A stretch of 64,000 bases of DNA from Hymenopus coronatus (lineage: Eukaryota > Arthropoda > Insecta > Mantodea > Hymenopodidae), in the NCBI GenBank assembly GCA_030762935.1, contig CM060897.1, positions 110,698,176-110,762,175 of the forward strand, given 5' to 3'. Below the pieces are notes generated by a model. It was not told the DNA's origin. It saw only the letters and a program-made list of their open reading frames with translations, and did not search any database. Below are positions 20,727 to 34,246 of the stretch, piece by piece. A program made the translations under genes and the position numbers. Every line of letters begins with the position of its first letter. The stretch's first letter is position 1.

Positions 20727-22432
20727 TGATGTGTACCATTCACATGGCTTTCTCCATATCCCTGCAACAAATAATTCTTAAAAGGCTTATACTTTTATTT
20801 ACTTTATGCTAATCAGAAAAAAAATAGCAGAAATAGTCTAATTACTCCCTTCCTTGTAAGTAGAAGCGAAATAAGGGACAACTGTAGGTTAAAGTGATAG
20901 TCAAAAGCTGGTTGCTATGTCAATGAAGTTCCTTTGTCTATATGGAGAGGAGTTGACAAGTTCTTGTATGAGAAAAGTATACGTTTTTCATAGCAGAAAC
21001 CAAAAATAAGGAATGTCACAAAGCGACGAACTCCACGAAAAAAAGTATATAACATAAATTGTGTGTTTTAATGTGCTCTACATGTTTTGTGTAGTAAAGT
21101 TTTGTCCATCTCTTACGGTTTAGCAGTTATTCAAAATTTAGTAAAATTCATTCAGAATAAACTACTCTTCAAAGGCTATTCCCAGAAAATTCAAGATACA
21201 CATTTTATTAGTCAGGTAAATATGTTTAATATACGAAATTTTAATCAAAATCATTAGAGCCATTTTTGAGAAAATCAAAATGTTCGAAACAAGTTCCATG
21301 TAAAGGGTAGTTGGAGGTGGGGGATTTTTCTCAAAATCTTCGTGTCGCATCCCTGGAAGATACTAAACTTAAATACCAAGTTTGGTATTTTACCGACTTT
21401 TCGTTTTTGAGTTATCGTGTTCACAGACACACAGACACACACACACGGACCTTTTTGTGAAAATGCTTTTTTTGGATATTGGGGACCCTAAACCATATAT
21501 TTCCGGTGAAATCTCGGTATCGAATTTTTTGGTGTAGTGCAATACTTTCTCTATACACTATGTACATAGTGCGCGTATGGAGAAAGTATTAAAAAATCTG
21601 ATGTGTTCCATTCACATGACTTTCTCTACATCGCTGTAACAAGCTGTTGCTATAAAGCACATGCTTCTATCTACTTTATGATAATCGAGATAAACATTAG
21701 CAGAAACACTCTTAATTACCTGGTTCCTTGTAAGTAGAAGTGAAATAAGGGAATACACTAGGCTATAACGATAGTCAATATTTTTAAAAGTCATTTACCA
21801 GGTGGATGAACTCCGTTTCAATGCAGAGCCAGAAAGAAAAAAGTATTTTGAATCCAAAACAAACAATAAGGAATGTCTCAGAAATGGACAATTTAATTAA
21901 AAAAGTATATGTGACATACTTTGTGTGATTTAATGTGATCTACGTTTTTTACGTAGTAAGTACTTGTCTAACTCTTACGGTTTACTAGTTTCGCAAATTC
22001 AACAAAATTCATTCAGAATAAAAAGGTATTTAGACGCTATTTCCAGAAAATGCAATATATACAATTTATTTGCTATATTAATGCCTTCAATATACGTTAT
22101 TTTAATCAAAGTTGTTAGAGTTATTTTTGAGAAAATCAAAATTGTCGAAATTTTTTCCATGTAAAGAATAGTTTGGGTGGTGGGGTTTTTTCTCAAAATC
22201 TTCGTGTCATATCCCTGGAAGATACTAAACTTAAATATAGCAAGTTTGGTATTTTACTGAGTTTTCGGTTTTGAGTTACCGTGTTCACAGACACACGGAC
22301 ACTCACAGACCTTTTTCTAATTTTTTTTTGGATATAGGAGACCGTAAAACGTGTATTTTCGGTGAAATCTTTAGAGTGGAATGCAATACCTTCTCTATAC
22401 ACTATGCATATAGTAGGTATATAGAAAGTAAA
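20727..22432 (+). repeat. Tandem array of two R1 units
   Basis: Unit starts at 20727 and 21594, a period of about 867 bp. The junction reads agagaaagtattaaaaaatctgatgtgttcc. The second unit ends tatagaaagtaaaaagg. Confidence 0.85.
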
Positions 22433-23175
22433 AAGGAGCAACTCCAATGCTTTTATAAAATATTCGCCATTAATCGCATTAGAGTCGTCAACAAATAACA
22501 TCCATCACCCCATCAAAATTGTGTTTTGAAATCACGAGTTTTGTGTACTTTACTCAAAATCTATGCAAACAGCTAAGCGAAATTGGAAATTGTTCCCACA
22601 AAGCTTTTAGTGTTTTTACAAATTTATAGGAATATAATAACAATCATAATATAAATAATACCTGCAATACCTTATCAGTTAATTCTTCACATCTCAGTAA
22701 GTCAAATAACGCGCACAGAAGGCAGACCTCCTGTCAGAAAACATTCAAAATACACCCATCATGTGTCTAAACATGGATCTTAACGACATCTGTGTTCCAG
22801 TTATTGGTGAATCTGAATGTCCATAGATACATGCCTGCTCCATATGACTTCAAAACATGTATTTCAGATGGCACCTCGAAATCGAATGTTTTCGTCGAAT
22901 GTACATTTTCGTCTTAGTAACCAGTAGTGAAAGAAACAGTGTTTTTAAATACATAAATATAATTTTGTAAACACAGCACCTCGAAAGATTGAAAAATTGG
23001 CGTGATTTAAAAGAAACTATAAAATTATTAAATACGAGAATAAAACTGTTGTAGAACTGAACTGTATTTATTGTACTAGTTGTACACATCTCGGATTGCT
23101 CTTTGAGCTTGGGACTCACCCCTCTACATATTTTATATACAATTGCATTTCTTTATACGTGTGCCTTCCTTAATT
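22433..23175. other. Unassigned sequence
   Basis: AT-rich and non-R1, with a weak R1-like patch near 22855 (catgtatttcagatgg). Confidence 0.4.
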
Positions 23176-23919
23176 TTTACTTTTTATATACATACCTACT
23201 ATGTAAATAGCATTTCGAGAAGTTATTGTATTGCACTAAAAATTCGATAAAGAGATTTCATCGGAAATACCAATAAATACCAAGCTTGGTATTTATGTTT
23301 GGTATCTTCCAAGGATGGAACACGAAGATTTTCAAGAAAACCCCCTACCCCCAACTACCCTTTAAATGGACAACATTTCGAAAATTTTGATTTTCTCAAT
23401 AGTAGCTCCAAGAATCTTGATTAAAATATCTTACATCAAAGATATTTATTTAAATGAGACATAAAATGTTATATCTTGAATTTTCTGGGAGTAGCCTCTG
23501 AAGACATCTTTATTCTGGATGAATTTTGCACAAATGTTAAACTAAGATATAGACAAAAACTTACTTAATAGAAAATGTAGAGCTCGTTAAAACACACAAT
23601 TTATGTTATATGTAATTTTATTTCGTGGAGTTAATCGTTTTTGAGATACTCCTTGTTATTGATTTCTGCTATAAAATACGGGAATTTGTCTACTCCTGTC
23701 CATACAAACAAAGGAACTCCAATTACATAGGAAGCAGCTTTTGACTATCATTTTAGCCTATTGTACTCCCTTATTTCCTTTCTACTTTCATGGAAGCCAG
23801 TAGTAAGACCATTTCTGCTATTTTTTTCTGGATTGGAATGTAGTAAATAGAATAAGCTTATTAACAATAATTTGTTGTAGAGATGTAGAGAAAGTCACGT
23901 GAAAGGAAATCATCACATT
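23176..23919 (-). repeat. R1 copy, reverse
   Basis: Starts ttttactttttatatacatacctactatg, lacks the GT tract, ends agagaaagtcacgtgaaaggaa. A SINE abuts the end. Confidence 0.75.
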
Positions 23920-24125
23920 TTTTTGTTTTGATATTTTAATGCCCGCTTTTATTACTATGGTACCGCAGCCGTCGACACTGATGATACATGGAATGAAGAT
24001 GGAGCACCGGTGGAGTGCATTGGCGGGGGAAACCGGAGAATCCGGAGAAAATCCGCCCCTGCTCTGCTTTGTCCACCATAAATCCCAAATGCAGTCGCTT
24101 GCGATTGATTCCTTAGTGAGTGCTT
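23920..24125 (-). repeat. tRNA-derived SINE (short type), reverse
   Basis: Tail 'aatgcccgcttttattacta', 'gatggagcaccggtggagtg' and core 'ggcgggggaaaccggagaat', ending near 'atgcagtcgcttgcgattg'. The tRNA head is truncated. Confidence 0.75.
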
Positions 24126-24326
24126 TCATAAATGGGACACAAAATTGATAAAGGTTGTTTCGAAAGAACTTTAATTTTTGGTGCAGACATTACCGGTAAC
24201 AAAAGAAGTGTTCATACCAAGGTTCATTCATTCTGAACATATTAATTAACTAATACATTTATTTATTTAAGTAGCTAAACTCTAAATCTATCTTCTACAG
24301 ATATTGATCTAAATACACAATATTTA

Positions 24327-24890
24327 CCTTCTCTTGCACGTATATTCAAAGTACATAGTAGAGAGAAAGTGTTGTATTCTACTCAATACTTGGATACCGA
24401 TATTTTTCCGGAAATACATACCTGGGACAGGCTGAGTCCAAAACAGCATTTTTAGAAAAACGCCCGTGTGTGTGTGTGTGTGTGTGTCTATGGGCAGCAT
24501 AGCTCAAAAACGAAAAGTCAGTTAAACGCCGGTATATTCCAAGAATGTGAAACGAAGGTTTTCAATATATACCATATTTTAGTCCAAATCGTTAGAGCCA
24601 TTTTTTGAGAAAATCAACATTTTTGAAAAAAGTGCCATGTAAAGTGTAGTTCGGGGTGGGGGGATTTTCTTAAAAATCTTTGTGACGCATCCATGGAAGA
24701 TTCCAAACTTAAATATAAATAATTGTTTTCGTTTTTGAGCTATGCTGTCCACAGGCACACACGGATCTTTTTTCTAAAAATGATTTTTTTGGATTCAGGG
24801 GGACCCAAAACATATATTTCCGGTGAAATCTCGGTATCGAATTTTTGGGTGCAATACAATACCTTCTGTATATAGTATGTATATGACAAA
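24327..24890. repeat. Inverted R1 pair (reverse then forward 3' halves)
   Basis: The reverse 3' half (24327-24560, through gtgtgtgtg and aacgaaaagtcagtta) is followed at once by a forward 3' half (24565-24890), so the two form a large imperfect palindrome. Confidence 0.65.
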
Positions 24891-24994
24891 CCTATTGGTA
24901 ATAACCTACACTGTTCAGATGAGCTGTTTCAGAAGTCAAAGTCCTCGATATGATCTCAGAAGTAAAGGGGGGCTGTACAACTGAAACAATAAAA
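24891..24994 (+). repeat. SINE 3' tail fragment (second SINE family)
   Basis: 'cctcgatatgatctcagaag', 'aaaggggggctgtacaactg' and an 'aaacaata' plus A run match the end of the element at 36225-36478. Confidence 0.6.
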
Positions 24995-27618
24995 AAAAAA
25001 GGAATATGATGTGCTTTAATCGCATATCTTTCTCTACACTGCTGTAACAAATTTTTGTTAAAAAGCTTATGTTTCTATCTACTTCATGTTAATCGAGATA
25101 AACATTTGTAAAAATGCTTTCTTGTAATAAGAAGGGAATGCACTAGGTAAAATCAACAATCAAATCTTTTAAAAGCTCGTTGCCATGTGGATGAAATCCG
25201 TTTTTATGTATGACCAGGAGTTGATAAAGTCCCGTATGTGAAAAGTTTTTAAATATTTTAAAATTGGAACCAATAGAAAACTATATCTAAAACATAGTCA
25301 ACTCTACGAAAAAAATGTTTATGACATAAATTGTGTGTTTTAACGAGATCTACATTTTTATGTGTATCTTACGGTTTAGCAGTTACGCAAAATGTAGCAA
25401 AAATCATCCAGAATGAAGAGGTATTCAGAGGCTATTCCCATAAAATTCAAGATATACGTTTTATTTACCGTGTAAATGTCTTTAGTGTACGGTATTTTAA
25501 TCAAAATCGTTAGAGCGGTTTTTGAGAAAATCACACTTTTCGAAAACTTTTCCATGTAATGTGTAATTGAGGGTGGGGGAATTTTCTTGAAAATGTTCGT
25601 GGCACATCCTTGGAAGATACTGACTTTAAATACTGACTTTGGTATTCAGCGGACTTTTCATTTTTGAGCTATACTACCCACAGACACACACACACACACA
25701 CACATTGACATACAAACTGATAGACATACACACGGAAAAATGCTTTTTTTTTTGTATTCAGGGGATCTCCAAACATATATTTCCACAGAAATCTTAGTAT
25801 CGAATTTCTGGGTGCAATACAATAACTTCTCTATACACTATTTGCATAGTACATGTAGAGAATGTAAAAATCTGATGTTTTTCATTCACATGACTTTCTC
25901 TATACCTCTGCAACAAACTATTGCTAAAAAGCTTATGCTTCTATTTACTTTATGCAAATACAGAAGAAATTAGTAGAAAAATGTTATTACTTGCTTCCTT
26001 GTAGGTAGAAGGGAAATAAAGAGAGTACAATAGGTTAAAGTGATAGTCAAAAGCTGGTTGCTATGTGACTGAAGTTGTTTTGTTTGTATGGTCAGGTGTT
26101 GACGAATCCCCGGAAGAGAAAAGGGTAAGTATTTTAAAGCTGAAACCAATTACAAGGAATACTTAAAAAACAATCAATCCCACAAAAAAGATGTGTGTAA
26201 TATAAATTGTGTGTTTTAACGAGCTCTACATTTTCTGTTAAGTTATCTTTGTCTATCTCTTACAGTTTACCAGTTATCCAATATTTAATAGAATTCATTC
26301 AGACGCTATTCCTAGAAAATTCAAGATATGCATTTTATTTTTCATGTAAATATCTTTAATAGACGATATTTTAATCAAAATCAGTAGAGCAATTTTTTGA
26401 GGAAATCAAAGTTTTCGGGAAAAAAATCCATGTAAAGGGTAGTTGGGGCTGGGGGAATTTTCTTATGAATCTTCGTTCACATCCTTGGAAGATGCTAAAC
26501 TTAAATACCAAGTTTGGTATTTTACCGACTTTTCGTTTTTGAGCTATTGTGTTCACACATTGACACATGAACACACGCACACACACAGGACCTTTTTCTG
26601 AAAACACCCTTTTTTGTGGAAAAAGGTACTCTAAAATGTCTATTTCCGGTGAAATCTGGGTATCTAATTTTCGGGTGGAATGCAATACCTTCTCTATACA
26701 CTATGTACATAGTAAGTGTAGAGAAAGTAAAAATCTTATGTGTTCCATTCACATGACTTTCTCTATATCTCTGCAACAAATTATTGTTAAAAAGCGTATA
26801 CTTCTATTTACTTCATACTAATCGAGAAAAAATTAGCAGAAATAGTCTTATTACTTGCTTCCATGCAAGTAGAAGGGAAATAAGGTACCATAGGTTAAAG
26901 TGATGGTCAAAACTGGTTGCTTTATGAGTGAAATTCCTTTGTTTGCATGGATTGCAGTTGACAGATTCTTGTATCAGAAAAGTATAAGTTTGCAAAGCTG
27001 AAACCAAAACAAGGAATACCTCAAAAACGATAATCTCCACGAAAAAAATGTATATAACATAAATTGTCTATTTTAACGTGCTCTACATTTTTTGTGATTT
27101 AAGATTTTTTCCATTTCTTACGGTTTAGCAGTTATGCAAAATTCCATAAAATTCATCCAGAATAAAGTAGTCTTCAGAAGCTATTCTCAGAAAATTCAAG
27201 ATATACACTTTATTTTTCAGGAAAGTATCATTAATATACGACATTTCAATCAAAATCATTAGAGCCATTTTTTTAAAAAATCAAAAATTTCAAAAAAAGT
27301 TCAATGTAAAGTGTAGTTGGGGCTAGGGGAATTTTCTTGAAAATCTTCGTGTTGTATCCTTTTAAGATTCCAAACTTAAATACCTAGTTTGGTATTTTAC
27401 CCACTTTTCGTTTTTGAGCAATTGGCTTCATAAACACACTGGCACAGGATATATACATAGGACCTTTTTCTGAAAGCACTTTTTTTTTTTTTTTTTTTTT
27501 TTTTTTGGAAACAGGGGGCCCTAAAAAGTCTATTTCCGTTGAAATCTCGGTATCTTATTTTTAGGTGGAATACAATACCTTATCTATACACTACACATAC
27601 GTGAAGAGAAAGTAAAAA
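24995..27618 (+). repeat. Tandem array of three R1 units
   Basis: Starts at about 24995, 25868 and 26727 (periods about 873 and 859 bp), all the same way round. Junctions read gagaatgtaaaaatctgatg and gagaaagtaaaaatcttatg. The third unit carries a 27-bp T run at 27480-27506. Confidence 0.85.
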
Positions 27619-28210
27619 AGAAGAAAGAAAAAAATAGAGGCAGCCAGAACAAAATAGACCAGTCTTATCGTTGTAACTGGTGATGTCGATAAACGCGTAG
27701 AAGAATTTAATTTTAAAGAAACCGTTCCTCAGCGTCAGTCAAGCTTAAATCAAAACGTGTATATTGTATGCGAGATATTTTATGCGAACAAGGACGAAGG
27801 AAAACCGCTGTAACTTGTCAACATATTGCACTGTTTCAGTGACTCATTGCAAATTAAATTTCATTTAAATGTAACGTATTCGCATATCTCTTGGTATCTG
27901 AGGACAACGTAGCTGGAAAACGTAATACCATGACGTTTTCAGAGCCTTTGACTCGTTATTATCTTTTATTTAAATTAACTACAGTGCCAAACATTTCCCG
28001 AGGATAGTCAATTGGAGTGAATATAACCAAGCGATCGAACTCGCAGTTCCAGCGTTAATTAAATCAGTCACGCTCTTGTTTGCATTGGAAGAGAAGTGGA
28101 TACAACAGAGGTGTAGTGTATTCTGTGTCCTACAAAATAAGAGTACAACATTACTGAATATGTTGCCCTGTAAAGCAACTGTTGGAACAGTCGAGAACTC
28201 TCTCTAACTA
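27619..28210. other. Unassigned sequence between R1 arrays
   Basis: Nothing recognised; no coding frame of note. Confidence 0.45.
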
Positions 28211-30575
28211 AAAAAATCTGTGTTCCATTCACATGACTTTCTCTACATCTCTGTAACAAATTATTCTTAAAAGGCTTATACTTCTATTTACTTCACGCTA
28301 ATCAGAAAAAAATTAGCAGTAACAGTCTTATTACTTGCTTCCTTGTAAGTAGAAGCAAAATTAGAGAGTACCATAGGTTAAAGTGATAGTCAAAAGCTGG
28401 TTGCTATGTGACTGAAGCTCCTTTGGTTGTATGGACACGAGTTCACAAAGTCCTATATGAGAAAAGTATAAGTTTTTTATAGCTGAAACCAAAAACAAGG
28501 AATATCTCAAAAACAACCAACTCCACGAAAAAAATTTATATACCATAAATTGTGTCTTTTAAAGTGCTCTACATTTGTTGTCTCATAAGTTTTTGTCCAT
28601 CTCTTACGGTTTAGCAGTTATGCAAAATTGATCCAGAATAAAGTAGTCTTAAGAGGCTATTCCCAGAAAATTCAAGACGTACATTTTATTTGTCAGGTAA
28701 ATATCTTTAATATGTGATATTTTAACAAAATCATTAGAGCCATTTTTAAGAAAATAAAAATTTTCGAAAAAAGTTCCATGTAAAGGGTAGTTTGGGGTTG
28801 GGGAATTTTTCTCAAAATCTTCGTGTCGCATCCCTGGAAGATACTAAACTTAAATACCAAGTTTGGTATTTTACCGACTTTTCCTTTTTGAGTTATCGTG
28901 TTCACAGACACACGGACACACACGGACCTTTTTGGATATAAGGGACTCTAAAACATATATTTCCGGTGAAATCTCGGTATCGAATTTTTGGGTGGAGTGC
29001 AATACCTTGTCTATACACCATAGTGCGTGTAGAGAAAGTAAAAATCTGATGTGTTCCATTCACATGCCTTCTCTACATTTCTGCAACAAATTATTGTTAA
29101 AAAGCATATTCTTCTAATTACTTTATGATAATCGAGATAAACATTAGCAGAAATTGTCTTAATTATTTGCTTCCTTGTAAGTAGAAGGAAAATAAGGGAA
29201 TACACTAGACTATAACGTTAGTCAAATCTTTTAAAAGCTGGTTACCATATGGATGAAATGCAGGGACAGGAGTTTCCAACTTTCAATGTGAAAAATCTGA
29301 AACAAATAACAATGAATATCTCAGAAATGGCTAATTTCACGAAAAAAACGTATATGATATAAATTGTGCTTTTTAACTGATCTACATTTTTTGTGTAGTA
29401 AACGTTTGTCTATTTTTTACGATTTACAGCTACGCAAAATTCAGCAAGGTTGATTCAGAATAAAGAGGTGTTTAAGGACTATTCCTAGAAAATTAAAGAT
29501 ATAATTTTGTTTGCCATATAAATATCTTTAATTGACGGTATTTTTGTCAAAATCGTTAGAGCCATTTTTGAGAAAATAAAAGTTTTCGAAAAATTTTCAG
29601 GGTAAAGGGTAGTTTGTGTGGGGGAATTTTTCTCAAAATCTTCGAGTCGCATCCCTGGAAAATACTAAACTTATATATAAAGTTTTTCGTTTTTGAGTTA
29701 TCGTGTTCGCAGACACACGGACACACACTCATATACACACACAAACCTTTTTCTGAAAATACTTTTTTGGATGTAGGGGACCCTAAAACGCCTATTTTGG
29801 TGAAATCTCGGTATCGATTTTTTGGGTGGAATGCACTATCTTCTGTATACACTATGTACATAGTACGTGCAGAGAAAGCAGAAAGCAAACACAAATCTTA
29901 TGTGTTCCATTCAAATGATTTTCTCTACTCGTTCTGCAAACAAACTGTTCTTACAAAAGATTATTCTTTCATCTGCATCATGCTCATCGAGATAAACATT
30001 AACAGAAACTGTATTATTATTTACTTTCCTCCAAGCAGAAAAAAATAAGGGAAATGCACTGGGTAAAGTGAGAAAATCTTTTAAAAGCTTTCGGTTCACT
30101 TTGCCTTGCCAGGAGTAAAACAAAAGAAATATGAGTGGTACATTTCCGTTTGAGAAATGTTTCCAACTATTTTAAAATTGAAACTTATAACAGGGAATAC
30201 CTTGAAAATACTTAACTCCACAACAAAAATAACGATGACATATATTATGTATTTCAATGAGATCTACATTTTTTGTGCAGTAAGTTTTTTCTATCTCTTG
30301 TTGTTTACCAGCTCTGCAAAACTCATCCGCTGAACAGTTCAACGGTTGTGAGTCCCAGGTAATTCAAGATATACGTTATATTTATAATGTACATATATTT
30401 AACACACGGTATTAATCAAATACTAAGAACAGATTTGATAAAATAAAATTTTCTATCGTTTTTCTATATAAAGGATAGTCTCGGGGTGGCTTGAAAATTT
30501 TTGGATTTTTTGGCTTGAAGATCTTCTTGGAAATTGCTGAACTTGAATGTCAAGTTTTGTATTTAATCGATTTTT
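28211..30575 (+). repeat. Tandem array of about three R1 units
   Basis: Starts at about 28214, 29039 and 29892. Junctions are gagaaagtaaaaatctgatg and a slightly expanded gcagagaaagcagaaagc. The third unit is truncated before its AC tract. The first two are close to the family consensus. Confidence 0.85.
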
Positions 30576-31330
30576 CCTTTTTACTTTCTCTACATGTACT
30601 ATATATAGTTATAGAGAAGGTATTGCTTTCCACTCAAAATTTCGATACCAAGATCCACCGGAAATAGTTGTTTTAGGGTACCCTGTACAAAAAAGGCATT
30701 TTTAGAAAAATGTCTGTGTCTGTGGGCAGCATAGCTCAAAAACGAATACTAAAATTGATATTTCAGTTCAGTATCTTCCAACGGTCCAACACGTAGATTT
30801 TCAAGAGAATCCCCCCACTGTCAGCTACCCTTTACATGAAATTCTTTTCGAAAATTTTGATTTTCTCAAAAATTGCTATAACAATTTTGATTAAACTAAA
30901 GTTATTTACATGACAAATAAAATGTATATCTTGAATTTTATGGGAATAGCCTCTTTATTCTGGATGAATTTGGTGGTAAACTGTAAGAGATAAACTAAAA
31001 CTTACTTAACAAAATGTAGATCTCGTTAAATCACTCAATTTACGTATTATATACATTTTTTCGTGCATTTACCGTTTTCGAGATATTCTTTGTTATTAAT
31101 TTCATTTTTAAAATACTTATACTTCTCTCATACGGAACTTGTCAACTGCTAGCCGTACAAACAAAGGAATTTCAAACAGAGTTACCAGCTTTTAAAAGAT
31201 TTGACTATCGTTTGGCTTAAGGTACTCCCTTACTTCCATTCTACTTACATACAAATAATCAGGTAATTAGACCATTACTACTAATTGTATCTCTTTTAGA
31301 ATGGAGTTCATAGGCAAATAAGCTTTTTAA
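30576..31330 (-). repeat. R1 copy, reverse
   Basis: Starts ttttactttctctacatgtact directly against the forward array, giving a head-on inversion at about 30576. Confidence 0.75.
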
Positions 31331-31635
31331 TAATTTTTTGTACCATTTTTAGCCAAATTTCACAGATGCATAACTTTAATAGATTAGATTATTGGGATAT
31401 AGATTTTATTCCTCTCTAAAATGAAATTTTTGACCAGATTTAATGTAAATTTGTATTATTGAAAATAAGCTTGTCCAAACATACTCAAACAATCGTATTT
31501 GCTTTGTCTCGGAGAGTCTATTTGGCAGTTTTTGCTATTCCTACACAATTAATTTTATCAATATGTGCCATGTTCATTCAAGTGTCATCAAAGTTGACAA
31601 AGAATGAATGCCGGCCGCTGGAATAGTCACCTTTT
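31331..31635 (-). repeat. Second interspersed repeat (R2), reverse
   Basis: Matches the reverse complement of 34247-34530 and overlaps in content with 33046-33245. The shared block is 'cattctttgt-aact', 'gtgcaggaatagcaa' and 'ctccgaggcaaatcag'. Confidence 0.6.
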
Positions 31636-32445
31636 TTACTTTTTCTTCAAGTACTACCCAAAAATTAGATACCGAAATATCACCAAAAATACATGTTTTA
31701 GCACCCTCTGAATCCAAAAAAAAAAAGCATTTTTAGAAAAAAGGTCCGTCCTTATATGTGTGTGTGTGCCTGTGTGTCAGTGAACAGCATACCTGAATGG
31801 GAAAATTTTAAAAAACTTTGTTTTTCTCAAATATATATATATATATATTAAACACTTATTATATACTCAAGTATATTTTTATACTCATAGATTCCATTTT
31901 ATAACGATTTTGTTTAAGTCTCTTATAGTTAAAATATTTACATGAAAAATAAAATGCATATCTTGAATTTTCTAGGAATAACCTCTGAAGACATCTTTAC
32001 TCTGTATTAATTTTGCGGAATTTAGCACAAGTGGTAAACTGTAAGAGATAGACAAAAATTTACCTAACAAAACATGTAGAGCTCGTTAAAACACATAATA
32101 TATGTATTATATACATTCTTTTCGTGCAGTTGACCGTTTTCGAGATATTCCTTGTTATTAATTTGTTTTTAAAATACTCATACTTCTCTCATATGGGAAT
32201 TGGTCAACTCTTAGCCATACAAACAAAGGAATTTCAATCACATTAGCAAACAATGTCAATGTTTGACTTTCGCGTTAGCTTACTGTACTCCCTTATTTCG
32301 CTTCTATTTACATGGAATCAAGTACGAGACCATTTTATCTGGATTAGGTAATTTTATCTCGATTAGCATGAATTGGATAGAAAAATAAGTTTTATAATAA
32401 CAATTTGTAACAGAGATGCAGAGAAAGTCACGCGAATGAATGCAT
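31636..32445 (-). repeat. R1 copy, reverse, with internal (TA)n disruption
   Basis: Starts tttttactttttcttcaagtac. The block after the GT tract is deleted and replaced by AT-rich sequence (31830-31900) before R1 resumes (aaaatatttacatgaaaaataaaatgc). Confidence 0.65.
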
Positions 32446-33045
32446 CAGTCCAATAGTTTTAATGTTAAAATGTGTTTGGGATTTTCGTCAGTTAAATAAA
32501 GAATACGGAGAAGTAAAAACTAGATAAAGTAATTAATATACAGTTTGTAAACTGCATATTTTCAAAATGTTTTCCAGTAGGTGTTCGACAAGTGTTGTCT
32601 AACACGCTGTGGTATTTCGAGCATTAAGGCAAACTCTGTTGGTAATTTTGTGCAGCAATGGAAAAGAATGGGAGGAAATGGAAGAAGACGATGCGCATTT
32701 GAACATCTGAGACAATCACACGACCCATCTTCCGCCCTCTCCTTCCTTATCTCGGAACGTTCCGCTTTATTTCATTGCCCTGAAGACAGGAAATCTACAA
32801 GCTGGAAGATTGCGTTTGACGGGCGAACTACGGGGGATCTAATATAACGTCCACATAGTGACAAAAACTGCGAACACAGAGACGTTAATATTGCGCTCAA
32901 GCATGTCAAGGACCTATTGGAATATGCATGAGAATTAATGACTTAAACCCTACATCAAAGAGGACAGATCGTTTGCTTTCAGTTCCCAAGCTTTGTAGAG
33001 ACAAAGAAAAGGCGTTATAGAAGCTTCAACAATTTAAAATAACAA
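32446..33045. other. Unassigned sequence
   Basis: Includes an 88-codon open frame (32581-32847, + strand) with no recognisable domain and no flanking splice support. Slightly GC-richer than R1. Confidence 0.35.
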
Positions 33046-33245
33046 AAAAGCGACTACTCCCGAGCCAGGCTTACATTCTTTGTCAACTGTGTTGTCAAAC
33101 TTGGCACCATATTGATGAAATTAATTGTGCAGGAGTAGCAACATTTTCCAAATAGACCCTCCGAGACAAATCAGATGCCACTATTTGAGTATGTTCAGAT
33201 AGGCATCATATCGACTAATACACACTCCCATTAAATGACAGAAAA
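33046..33245 (+). repeat. R2 repeat, forward
   Basis: From gcgactactcccgagccagg, shared almost exactly with the start at 34249. Confidence 0.65.
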
Positions 33246-33254
33246 ATATATTTT

Positions 33255-33382
33255 AGCTACCTTTGTGGTTGAGTGTTCAGCATTCTGACTTCTCATCCAA
33301 ACGTACCGGATTCTATTCCCGACCGGTGAATTTTCAATCAAAATAATTCCCTAATAATAATAAATAGTATAAAACTGAAACA
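33255..33382 (+). repeat. tRNA-like SINE fragment
   Basis: 'cctttgtggttgagtgttc' and 'ccggattctattcccgaccg' resemble A and B boxes of a tRNA head. A short AATAAT tail follows. Confidence 0.45.
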
Positions 33383-34245
33383 TCTTATGTATCCATTCAC
33401 ATGGATTTCTCTACATCTCAGTAACATATATTGTTGAATAGCTTATTCTTCTATCTACTTCATGCCAATCGACATAAACGTTAGCAGAAATGGTCTTATT
33501 ACTTGCTTTCATGTAATTAGAAGGGAGTAGGCTAAAGCAATAGTCAATTTTTTTAACAGCTGGTTGCTATGCTATTGAAATCCGCTTCTTTACATAACCA
33601 GGAGTTGAACATTTCCCATATGAGAAAAGTTTTAGTACTTTAAAACTGTAACCAATTACAAGAAAGAACTCGGTAACGATCAATTCCACGAAGAATATGA
33701 ATATGACATAAATTGTGCTTTTTAGCGTGATGTACATCTTTTGTTCAGCAACTTTTTGTGTATCTCTTACGGTTTACCAATAACACAAAATTCAGAAAAA
33801 ATAATTCAAAATAAAGAGGTATTTAGGGACTATTCCCAGAAAATTCAAAATATATATCTTTTTTTGCCCTGTAATGTACGGCACTTTAATCAAAAACGTT
33901 AGAGCCATTTTTGAGAAAATCAAAATGTTCGAGTTTTTTCCATGTAAAAGGTAGTTTGGGGTGGGGGGATTTTTCTCAAAATCTTCATGTCGATCCCTGG
34001 AAGATAGTTAACTTAAATACCAAGTTTGGTATTTTACTGACTCTTCGTTTTTAAGTTTTCGTACTCACAGACACACGGACATGAACACATACACACATAC
34101 ACGGACCTTTTTCTAAAAATACGTTTTTTGGTTACAGGGAACCCTAAAACGTGTATTTCCGGTGAAATCTCTGTATCGAATTTTTGGGTGGAATGCAATA
34201 TCTTCTCTATACACTTTGTACATATTACGCGTAGAGAAATTGAAA
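33383..34245 (+). repeat. R1 copy, full length
   Basis: From catcttatgtatccattcacatgg to cacatattacgcgtagagaaattg. Confidence 0.8.
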
Positions 34246-34246
34246 A

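Noticed and set aside
20727..22432. R1 as a classical MITE with terminal inverted repeats
   Set aside because: The inverted motifs are subterminal and short, the outermost bases do not match and no target duplication is visible.
24995..30575. CRISPR-like regular repeat array
   Set aside because: The units are ~0.85 kb, have no spacers and lie in eukaryotic DNA.
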